From contig NZ_CP056087.1 in the NCBI RefSeq assembly GCF_001839655.2, positions 4,526,001 to 4,590,000 of the forward strand: DNA of 64,000 nt, given 5' to 3'. Of this stretch, positions 57,554-64,000 are shown piece after piece; within the stretch, counting starts at the first letter, position 1, and each line of letters begins with the position of its first letter. The position numbers and the translations under genes were made by a program. Under the pieces are notes generated by a model, which saw only the letters and a program-made list of their open reading frames with translations, searched no databases and was not told where the DNA came from. This stretch comes from Pseudomonas argentinensis (GTDB lineage: Bacteria > Pseudomonadota > Gammaproteobacteria > Pseudomonadales > Pseudomonadaceae).

Positions 57554-57566
57554 AGTTGTATGATGA
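57554..57566. promoter_or_regulatory. FadR-type operator between the regulator and the mutarotase
   Basis: GTTGTATGATGAC has a perfect left half (GTTGTATGA) and a degenerate right half. It lies 47 bases upstream of the regulator start and 56 bases before the epimerase-like gene, so it could control both directions. Confidence 0.55.
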
Positions 57567-57621
57567 CACGTTCTTCGTTTATCTCCGCCTAACGGCTGGA
57601 TAACTGCACAGGTACTGCCCT

Positions 57622-58491
57622 ATGTCGTATGACACTCTACTCCTGCACGACGGTATTACCCAGCTTACCCTGGCACCGGGCATTGGCGGGGCCATCGCCA
57701 ACTGGACGGTGGTCGCCACCGGCCAGCCGCTGCTGCGCTCCGCCGACCAGCAGGCGCTCGAGGCCGGTACGCCGCGCCTGCTCGGCTGCTACCCGCTGGC
57801 GCCCTGGTCGAATCGTATCACCGAGGGCGGTTTCGACAACCCCGAAGGCTGGCTGGCCCTGACCGCCAACGCCGATAACTCGCCCCTGCCGATTCACGGC
57901 AGCGCCTGGCAACAAGCCTGGCAGGTGATCGAGCACAGCGAGCGCTCGGCATTGTTGCGCCTCGACAGCCAGACGCCCTTCGCCTACACCGCCGAGCAGC
58001 GAATCGAACTGAACGAAGGCCGTCTGTACATCCACCTGCAGGTTACCCACGGAGCAGAGGCGCCGATGTGGCACGGCCTGGGGCTGCATCCCTACTTCCC
58101 CCGTACCCCCCATACCCGCCTGCAGGCCCATGCTGGGCAGGTCTGGCACTGCGATGTGAACAGCCTGCCCACCGAGTTGGGCGCGCTGCCGCCCCATTGG
58201 GATTTCAGCCAGGAACAGGAATTGCCGTCGATCCACACCGACAACGCCTTTATCGGCTGGAACGGCCAGGCGCGAATCCTTCAGCCGGACGCCGGTTACA
58301 GCCTGGAGCTCGGCAGCGATCAACGCATCTACCTGCTGTTCTGCCCCGACGGCAAACCCTTCTTCTGTTTCGAGCCGGTCAGCCATCCGGTCAACGCCCA
58401 TCATCTGCCCGGCAAGCCCGGCCTGGTGCTGCTGCACCCGAATCAAAGCCATAGCCTGAGCCTCAGCCTGCGCTACCTCCCGCTGAGCTGA
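57622..58491 (+). CDS. Aldose 1-epimerase family mutarotase
   Basis: The 289-residue galactose-mutarotase-fold protein has LLGCYPLAPWSNRITEGGFD (conserved Asn-Arg), PIHGSAWQQAWQV with the first catalytic histidine, GLGLHPYFPR with the second, and the C-terminal CFEPVSHPVNAHH with the catalytic glutamate. Placed divergently from the FadR-type gene, it could equilibrate hexuronate anomers for Udh, which acts on one anomer. Some relatives act on glucose-6-phosphate or galactose instead. Confidence 0.9.
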   Translation: MSYDTLLLHDGITQLTLAPGIGGAIANWTVVATGQPLLRSADQQALEAGTPRLLGCYPLAPWSNRITEGGFDNPEGWLALTANADNSPLPIHGSAWQQAWQVIEHSERSALLRLDSQTPFAYTAEQRIELNEGRLYIHLQVTHGAEAPMWHGLGLHPYFPRTPHTRLQAHAGQVWHCDVNSLPTELGALPPHWDFSQEQELPSIHTDNAFIGWNGQARILQPDAGYSLELGSDQRIYLLFCPDGKPFFCFEPVSHPVNAHHLPGKPGLVLLHPNQSHSLSLSLRYLPLS

Positions 58492-58689
58492 GCCAATCAG
58501 TTCACGCCGCCGGGGCGCAGCGCTGGACTTTCCGCGCGGGTTGATGATAATCACCCGCCTGCCCCGTGTTCGGCCGCACGCGCGAATAACCTGAACCATA
58601 CAAGGGGCATAGGCTTCGAAAAGATGTGGCGACCGTATCAGTAAGACCGCCCGGTCTTACGTTGTTGCCCCATCCCCCTATTGGAAACC

Positions 58690-58920
58690 ATGGGTACTAT
58701 CGTGACGAAAGACGAACTGCGCGCCGAACTCGAGCGCCAGGCGCAGCGTTACAAGGATGTATACGGCGGTGAAGTGATCACCTACGCCGCTCAACCGGAT
58801 CCGGAACGCAAGCCTTGGCGCAAGAAGGCCAGCCTGCTCGACCAGGCCTTCGACAAAGAAATCGAGAAGATCGAAAAAGATCTGTCCAGCAAGGCCGAGG
58901 CCAGAGCCGAAAGCGCCTGA
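58690..58920 (+). CDS. Small conserved charged protein, 76 aa
   Basis: The product [20 protein letters not shown] continues with a tyrosine-rich [20 protein letters not shown] and ends in a lysine/glutamate-rich helix. No membrane segment is seen. It resembles small conserved Pseudomonas proteins of unknown function. The ATG at 58690 is chosen over the TTG at 58681. Confidence 0.75.
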   Translation: MGTIVTKDELRAELERQAQRYKDVYGGEVITYAAQPDPERKPWRKKASLLDQAFDKEIEKIEKDLSSKAEARAESA

Positions 58921-58965
58921 TGGGCTGACGGCTTCCGGGCTGCGAGCAGCAGCCCCCGCCCAGGC

Positions 58966-60450
58966 TTAGCGTCGCTTGGAGCCGGACTTGCCCCCCAGCA
59001 ACGATCCCAACACACCCCGAACCAGTTGCCGGCCAAGCTGATTGGCGACCTGGCGCATGGCGCTTTTCACTGCCTGGCTGGCCAGCCCGCCGAGAAACTC
59101 GCCTGCCACGCTGGCGGTAGAGGGCGCCTGCTTGCCGGCCTGCACCTGTTCGCTCGCCTGGGTCGCGCGCGCGGTGAGAATCTCGTAAGCCGATTCGCGG
59201 TCGATGGGTTTGTCGTATTGCCCCGCCAGGGGCGATTGGCGAATCAGCGCAGCGCGCTCACTTGCGGACAGCGGCCCGATGCGTGATTGCGGCGGCGCGA
59301 TGGCGACACGCTGCGCCATGGCCGGCGTGCCCTTTTCCTCCAGCGTGCCCACCAGCGCCTCGCCGATCCCCAGTTCGGTGAGCACCGCCAGGCAATCGAA
59401 CGCCGGGTTGGGCCTGAAGCCGTCAGCCACCGCACGCAACGCTTTCTGCTCACGGGTGGTGAAGGCGCGCAGCCCATGCTGGATGCGCAAGCCGAGCTGG
59501 GCCAACACATCATCCGGCAGATCGCCCGGCGACTGGGTGACGAAATACACGCCCACGCCCTTGGAGCGAATCAACCGCACCACCTGTTCCAGGCGCGTCT
59601 GCAGCGCCTTCGGGGTATCGGCGAACAGCAGGTGCGCCTCATCGAAGAACAGCGCCAGTACCGGTTTGTCGGCATCGCCGCGTTCGGGCAGTTGCTCGAA
59701 CAGCTCGGCCAGCAGCCAGAGTAGAAAGGTCGCATAGACCTTGGGCGCCTCGTGCACCAGGCGGCTGGCGTCTAGCAGGTGAATGCGCCCGCGGCCATCG
59801 CCATCCGGCTGCAGGAGGTCTTCGAGCTGCAGCGCCGGCTCACCGAACAGCGCCTCGCCGCCCTGCTGCTCCAGGCTGGCCAGGCGCCTGAGCAGCGCCT
59901 GGGCCGAGGTACTGGTGAACAAGGCACTGTCGGCGCCCAACACCTCGGGCTGTTCCTTCAGATGGGTCAGTAGCGCTTGCAGATCCTTGAGGTCGAGCAG
60001 CAGCAAGCCTTCACGGTCGGCGACCTTGAACGCTGCATACAGCGCCGCCTGCTGGCTATCGGTGAGCTCCAGCAGGGCGCCGAGCAGCAGCGGCCCCATT
60101 TCGCTCAATGTGGTGCGCAGCGGATGGCCGCTCTGCCCGTGCACGTCCCACAGGCTGAGCGGATAGGCCGTCGGGCTGTGCGCCAGCCAGGGCATGCTGG
60201 CGATACGCTCGGCCACTTTGCCCTGTGGCGCGCCGGCGGCGCCGAGCCCGCTCAGATCGCCCTTCACGTCTGCCGCGAACACCGCCACGCCGGCCTCACT
60301 GAAATTCTCGATCAGGCGCTGCAGGGTGACCGTCTTGCCGGTGCCCGTGGCGCCGGCGATCAGGCCGTGGCGGTTGGCCAGACGCAGCGACTGGCTGATC
60401 ACGTCGCCCTCGCTGCCAGCGCCCAGAACGAATTGCTGATTCAACGCCAT
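58966..60450 (-). CDS. HerA-like DUF853 ATPase
   Basis: The 494-residue protein has Walker A GATGTGKT at residues 33-40, Walker B VLALFFDEAHLLFAD and a sensor region GVYFVTQSPGDLPDDVLAQL. The C-terminus is glycine- and lysine-rich (GSLLGGKSGSKRR). This is the DUF853/YjgR family of HerA-FtsK-type ATPases, whose role is unknown. No nuclease partner such as NurA is nearby, so a stand-alone housekeeping role is more likely than a defence role. Confidence 0.93.
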   Translation of the reverse strand: MALNQQFVLGAGSEGDVISQSLRLANRHGLIAGATGTGKTVTLQRLIENFSEAGVAVFAADVKGDLSGLGAAGAPQGKVAERIASMPWLAHSPTAYPLSLWDVHGQSGHPLRTTLSEMGPLLLGALLELTDSQQAALYAAFKVADREGLLLLDLKDLQALLTHLKEQPEVLGADSALFTSTSAQALLRRLASLEQQGGEALFGEPALQLEDLLQPDGDGRGRIHLLDASRLVHEAPKVYATFLLWLLAELFEQLPERGDADKPVLALFFDEAHLLFADTPKALQTRLEQVVRLIRSKGVGVYFVTQSPGDLPDDVLAQLGLRIQHGLRAFTTREQKALRAVADGFRPNPAFDCLAVLTELGIGEALVGTLEEKGTPAMAQRVAIAPPQSRIGPLSASERAALIRQSPLAGQYDKPIDRESAYEILTARATQASEQVQAGKQAPSTASVAGEFLGGLASQAVKSAMRQVANQLGRQLVRGVLGSLLGGKSGSKRR

Positions 60451-60602
60451 ACCACCGTCCTCTGGATTAAAGCTTTAGGGATCCGCTGCCGACATACCCG
60501 CCAGGTCGCGACCGATTCAGCCTCGGCTCGATCGTCTGCCCTGCCCCACTCGCCACCTGGCGACGCCCTACAAGACTGGTTCCAGTGACTACCGGACGCA
60601 AG

Positions 60603-62504
60603 ATGCCCATGACGAGAAACCTGCAGTTCAGCCACAAGATCCTGCTGGCCGCCACCCTGGTGGTTACGGTCGCCTTCGCCTTGTTCAGCCTCTATAACGA
60701 CAGCCGCCAGCGTAGCAGCATTCAGGCATCGCTCCAGAGCAACCTGAGCCAGGCCAGCAACGCCGCCGCTGGCAATATCGAAAGCTGGCTGTCCGGGCGT
60801 ATCCTGCTGGTCGAAAGCCTGGCCCAGAACCTGGAGTTGGCCATTGCCGGCGGCAACCTGCAGGAGGTCATTTCCCGGCCGGTCTACAAATCCGCCTTCC
60901 TTTCCACCTATATCGGCGTGCAAAGCGACGGCCGCTTCCTGTCCAGCCCGCCCACCCAGATGGCCGCCGGCTACGATCCGCGCACCCGCCCCTGGTACAA
61001 GGACACCGCCCAGGCAAATCGCACCATCCTTACCGCGCCCTACGTCGACCAGATCACCAACTCCCTGGTGATCTCGCCGATCGCCCCGGTACGCGGCCCG
61101 GACGGCCAGCCATTCGGCATGACCGGCGGTGACGTCAGCCTCGATACCCTGGTGCAGATCATCAATGCCATCGAGCTGGGCGATCTGGGCTATGCGTTCC
61201 TGGTCAGCAAGGACGGCACGGTGCTGGTCCACCCCCAGGGCGAGCTGGTGATGAAGAACCTGCGCGACCTCTACCCGAACACCCCCATCGGCCTGGACAG
61301 CAAACTCACCGAAGTCAGCCAGGGCGGCGAGGAACGCCTGCTGACCTTCGCGCCGGTCAAGGGCCTGCCGGACGTGCAGTGGTACGTGGGCCTGTCGATC
61401 GACAAGAACCTGGCCTACGCGGCGCTGGATGAATTCCGCCTGTCGGCCGCCATCGCCACCTTGATCGCCGTGGCGCTGATCATCGCCCTGCTCGGCGTGT
61501 TGATCCGCGTGCTGATGCAACCGCTGACCACCATGGGCAAGGCCATGGAAGACATCGCCCGCGGTGAGGGCGACCTGACCAAGCGCCTGGCCATTCAGTC
61601 CCAGGACGAGTTCGGCGCCCTGGCCAGCTCCTTCAACCGCTTCGTCGAGCGTATCCACGCCTCGATCCGCGAAGTGTCCTCGGCCACTGCCCAGGTCAAC
61701 GAGGTCGCCAAGCTGGTGGTCAACGCCTCCAACTCCTCGATCCTCAACTCCGACGAGCAGGCCAGCCGCACCAACAGCGTGGCGGCAGCGATCAACGAGC
61801 TGGGCGCCGCCGCCCAGGAAATCGCCCGCAACGCCGCGGACGCCTCCAGCCAGGCCTCCGACGCTCGCCAGCAGGCCGAGGACGGCGGCAAGGTGGTGCA
61901 GCAGGCGATCAACGCCATGACCGACCTGTCGGCCAAGGTCGTCGACGCCCGCGGCAAGATCGAGATGCTCGCGGGCAAGACCGCCGATATCGGCCAGATT
62001 CTCGAGGTGATCAAGAGCATTTCCCAGCAGACCAACCTGCTGGCGCTCAACGCGGCCATCGAGGCCGCCCGTGCCGGCGAGGCGGGGCGTGGTTTCGCAG
62101 TGGTCGCCGATGAAGTGCGCAACCTGGCCCATCGCACCCAGGAGTCGGCCCAGGAGATCGAGAAGATGATCGAGGAGCTGCAGGTCGGCTCCAGCGAATC
62201 GGTCACCACCATGACCGAAAGCCAGCTCTACAGCGAACAGAGCGTGCAGGTCGCCAACCAGGCCGGCGAACGCCTGGGCAGCGTGACCCTGCGCATCGGC
62301 GAGATCGACGGCATGAACCAATCGGTGGCCACCGCCACCGAAGAGCAGACCTCGGTGATCGAGGCGCTGAACATGGACATCACCGAGATCAACACCCTCA
62401 ACCAGGAAGGCGTAGAAAACCTGCAGGCCACCTTGCGCGCCTGCGCGGATCTGGAGCAGCAGGCCGCGCGCCTCAAGCACCTGGTCGACAGCTTCCGGAT
62501 CTGA
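60603..62504 (+). CDS. Methyl-accepting chemotaxis protein, PctA/B/C-like (dCache amino-acid sensor)
   Basis: The 633-residue protein has a membrane helix at about 14-32, a periplasmic dCache domain (about 40-270), a second helix (about 275-300), a HAMP domain and a signalling domain with the hairpin tip [20 protein letters not shown]. The stretch [12 protein letters not shown], then YVDQ and GGDVSL, matches the amino-acid binding motif known from PctA. It ends in LVDSFRI, with no CheR-binding pentapeptide. ATG at 60603 is chosen over the GTG at 60585; 60609 is also possible. Confidence 0.93.
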   Translation: MPMTRNLQFSHKILLAATLVVTVAFALFSLYNDSRQRSSIQASLQSNLSQASNAAAGNIESWLSGRILLVESLAQNLELAIAGGNLQEVISRPVYKSAFLSTYIGVQSDGRFLSSPPTQMAAGYDPRTRPWYKDTAQANRTILTAPYVDQITNSLVISPIAPVRGPDGQPFGMTGGDVSLDTLVQIINAIELGDLGYAFLVSKDGTVLVHPQGELVMKNLRDLYPNTPIGLDSKLTEVSQGGEERLLTFAPVKGLPDVQWYVGLSIDKNLAYAALDEFRLSAAIATLIAVALIIALLGVLIRVLMQPLTTMGKAMEDIARGEGDLTKRLAIQSQDEFGALASSFNRFVERIHASIREVSSATAQVNEVAKLVVNASNSSILNSDEQASRTNSVAAAINELGAAAQEIARNAADASSQASDARQQAEDGGKVVQQAINAMTDLSAKVVDARGKIEMLAGKTADIGQILEVIKSISQQTNLLALNAAIEAARAGEAGRGFAVVADEVRNLAHRTQESAQEIEKMIEELQVGSSESVTTMTESQLYSEQSVQVANQAGERLGSVTLRIGEIDGMNQSVATATEEQTSVIEALNMDITEINTLNQEGVENLQATLRACADLEQQAARLKHLVDSFRI

Positions 62505-62514
62505 GTAACGAAAA

Positions 62515-62536
62515 GGGCGCCACTGGCGCCCTTTTT
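62515..62536. terminator. Bidirectional terminator after the chemoreceptor
   Basis: GGGCGCC (62515-62521) pairs with GGCGCCC (62525-62531), flanked by AAAA on the left and TTTTT on the right, so it can serve both the chemoreceptor and the opposing small gene. Confidence 0.88.
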
Positions 62537-62550
62537 CATGTAACGGAGCT

Positions 62551-62718
62551 CTATTTGTCGGAGCTCTGCTGCTCGCGCTGCCACAAGGCTTCGGCTCCCT
62601 CGAACTCGGTGCCGTCCTCGTCGCTCAACGCATCAGGGTCGTACCGTCGCACGCACCCTTCGCCGAGCGTGGGTGGCGGCTTGGCGGCGCCGGGTTGTGG
62701 CGTGTCGTCGTCATCCAT
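62551..62718 (-). CDS. Small acidic protein, 55 aa
   Basis: The frame begins MDDDDTPQPGAAKPPPTLGE and continues GCVRRYDPDALSDEDGTEFEG, ending REQQSSDK. It is strongly acidic and likely disordered. It lies 24 bases downstream of purU on the same strand and ends just before the shared terminator, which supports co-transcription. The ribosome binding site is weak (AAGGG). Similar short acidic ORFs are common beside purU-like genes in Pseudomonas as far as I recall; function unknown. Confidence 0.6.
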   Translation of the reverse strand: MDDDDTPQPGAAKPPPTLGEGCVRRYDPDALSDEDGTEFEGAEALWQREQQSSDK

Positions 62719-62742
62719 CGCAGAGCCCTTGTTCGGCCGGGG

Positions 62743-63594
62743 TCAGTCGAAGACCACCGTCTTGTTGTTGTGCACCAGCACCCGGTCTTCCAGGTGATAG
62801 CGCAGACCACGGGAAAGCACCATCTTTTCCACGTCCTTGCCCAGGCGCACCATCTCTTCGATGGATTCGCGATGGCTGACGCGCACCACGTCCTGCTCGA
62901 TGATCGGGCCGGCATCCAGCTCTTCGGTCACGTAGTGGGAGGTCGCGCCGATCAGCTTGACGCCGCGCAGCGAGGCCTGATGATAGGGCTTGGCGCCCAC
63001 GAACGAGGGCAGGAAGCTGTGGTGGATATTGATCACCCGCTGCGCATAGTCCTGACACAATTTGGGCGGCAGGATCTGCATGTAGCGCGCCAGTACGATG
63101 ACGTCCGCCTGGTGCTCTTCGACCAGGCGCGCGACTTCGTCGAACGCCGGCTGCTTGTTCTGCGCGTCCACCGGCACGTGAATGAACGGAATGCCATGCC
63201 ACTCGACCATGCTGCGCAGGTCGTCGTGGTTGGAGATCACGCAGGGAATGTCGCAGTCCAGCTCGTTGCTGTGCCAGCGGTGCAGCAGGTCGGCCAGGCA
63301 GTGAGATTCGCGGCTGGCCATCAGCACCACGCGTTTCTTCTGTGCCGAATCGGTGATGCGCCACTCCATGGAGAATTCCCGGGCGATCGGCGAGAACGCC
63401 TGGTTGAAACCGTCCAGGTCGAAGGGCAACGAATCGGCGCGGATTTCATGGCGCATGAAAAACCAGCCGCTCTGCGTGTCCGAATGGTGGCTCGCTTCGG
63501 TGATCCAGCCGTTGTAGGTCGCCAGGAAGTTACTGACCTTGGCGACGATGCCGGTACGATCAGGGCAGGCGATTACCAGCCGAAAAGTGCGCAT
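62743..63594 (-). CDS. purU: Formyltetrahydrofolate deformylase PurU
   Basis: PurU hydrolyses 10-formyl-THF to formate and THF, balancing one-carbon pools and supplying formate to PurT. The 283-residue protein has an N-terminal ACT domain (MRTFRLVIACPDRTGIVAKV) and a formyltransferase-fold domain with NIHHSFLPSFVGAKPYHQA and SHYVTEELDAGPII, containing the catalytic Asn, His and Asp. ATG at 63594 is preceded by TGGAG and gives the standard start. A longer frame to 63681 lacks support. Confidence 0.97.
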   Translation of the reverse strand: MRTFRLVIACPDRTGIVAKVSNFLATYNGWITEASHHSDTQSGWFFMRHEIRADSLPFDLDGFNQAFSPIAREFSMEWRITDSAQKKRVVLMASRESHCLADLLHRWHSNELDCDIPCVISNHDDLRSMVEWHGIPFIHVPVDAQNKQPAFDEVARLVEEHQADVIVLARYMQILPPKLCQDYAQRVINIHHSFLPSFVGAKPYHQASLRGVKLIGATSHYVTEELDAGPIIEQDVVRVSHRESIEEMVRLGKDVEKMVLSRGLRYHLEDRVLVHNNKTVVFD

Positions 63595-63941
63595 GAACAA
63601 CTCCAGAGAATTAGCGAAGGCGCGCATTTTAGCCAGACTAACGAAAAACTGCAGTATCTCGTGACGGCCGCCATCGACCATCCGGCGGGCGCGGCCCCGC
63701 GCCTGAAAAGCAAGGCACCGGCAGTTGGCTTAATAAATTCCTCCCTGGGTACCGTAACCGGTTAAATACCCATTTTTTAAGTAGTAATTAAATTAAACGC
63801 ACTGAATTGTTGCCGGCGGGGGTGTAACTTTCTTTGTTCAAATACGTCTGTTTACTACAAAACGGTTTACTTAAAACCGGCCGCTGTCTACTATAAGCAA
63901 CACTTGGTCACCCTCCCTCGCATTGCATTAAAGGTACACAT
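63595..63941. other. AT-rich divergent promoter region of purU and mvaT
   Basis: These 347 bases hold no gene. From 63730 to 63900 the sequence is clearly more AT-rich than its surroundings (for example CCCATTTTTTAAGTAGTAAT) and contains imperfect inverted pieces such as AACCGGTTAAAT and AAACGGTTTAC. AT-rich promoters are typical targets of MvaT itself, so autoregulation is plausible. Confidence 0.5.
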
Positions 63942-64000
63942 ATGTCGCTGATCACCGAATACCGCAGCCTCGAAGAAAACATCAAAGAACTGCAAGAGCG
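63942..64000 (+). CDS. mvaT: MvaT family H-NS-like xenogeneic silencer (5' end only)
   Basis: The first 19 codons read MSLITEYRSLEENIKELQE, the N-terminal oligomerisation coiled coil typical of MvaT/MvaU. AAAGG lies about 8 bases before the ATG. The gene is cut by the window edge, so the C-terminal AT-hook-like domain cannot be checked; MvaU is the alternative. Confidence 0.88.
   Translation, partial: MSLITEYRSLEENIKELQE

Noticed and set aside
58966..60450. HerA-like ATPase as an anti-phage HerA-nuclease system
   Set aside because: It is the DUF853 type without a NurA, SIR2 or DUF4297 partner nearby.

Overview
The window is GC-rich, densely coded gamma-proteobacterial chromosome, most likely from the genus Pseudomonas. 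The evidence is gene content and order: a moaC-moaD-moaE cluster next to a PIN-PhoH gene, a cytochrome bo3 operon cyoABCDE, an OprD porin, a PctA-like amino-acid chemoreceptor and an mvaT start at the right edge. REP-like repeats and A-rich Hfq/Crc-type leader motifs fit as well. I see no tRNA, rRNA, CRISPR array, prophage or complete insertion sequence.

Layout. 1-9.6 kb is housekeeping: ffh, a cytochrome c assembly-type membrane protein, a CNNM/CBS transporter, purT, moaEDC, PIN-PhoH and yaaA. 9.7-18 kb holds small membrane proteins, an SDR, a diguanylate cyclase, a SWIM-SNF2 helicase, psiE, an SOS-controlled yebG and a SirB1-type protein. 18.2-22.8 kb is a glycine cleavage operon gcvH-gcvP-gcvT behind a well-formed sigma-54 promoter. 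22.8-33.7 kb holds a CHMI-type isomerase, an OprD porin, a methyltransferase, cyoABCDE and small envelope proteins. 33.8-37 kb is a gamma-glutamyl-polyamine type operon (FAD oxidase, XRE-cupin regulator, glutamine-synthetase-like ligase). 37.8-41.9 kb has a kinase/PLP-lyase pair of the hydroxylysine type, divergent from an SDR and a GntR regulator.

42-58.5 kb is the most distinctive part: a hexuronate/aldarate catabolic region. It contains a 2-hydroxyacid dehydrogenase, galactarate dehydratase (garD), an MFS transporter broken by two frameshifts, a LacI regulator, two nearly identical copies of 5-dehydro-4-deoxyglucarate dehydratase (kdgD), uronate dehydrogenase (udh), an SMP-30 lactonase, a complete TRAP transporter, an EamA permease, a FadR-type regulator and an aldose-1-epimerase-like mutarotase. 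Together these would import a hexuronate, equilibrate its anomers, oxidise it to an aldarolactone, open the lactone, dehydrate the aldarate and convert the keto-deoxy acid to 2-oxoglutarate semialdehyde. The final semialdehyde dehydrogenase is not in the window. FadR-family-like 13-bp operators recur at both kdgD promoters, at udh, at the FadR gene, at one orphan site between the kdgD copies, and at the OprD porin about 25 kb away. The porin and udh promoters also share the same TTGACA-N18-GATAAT core, so the porin is a candidate outer-membrane entry route for this pathway.

58.6-64 kb holds a small conserved protein, a HerA-like ATPase, the chemoreceptor, a small acidic protein, purU and the start of mvaT. 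Intergenic structure is rich: a 192-bp nested palindrome between ffh and the next gene, heptad repeats at three gene ends, a 32-bp perfect palindrome, several strong terminators and REP elements. Three apparent single-base deletions break two genes and could be real or base-calling errors.
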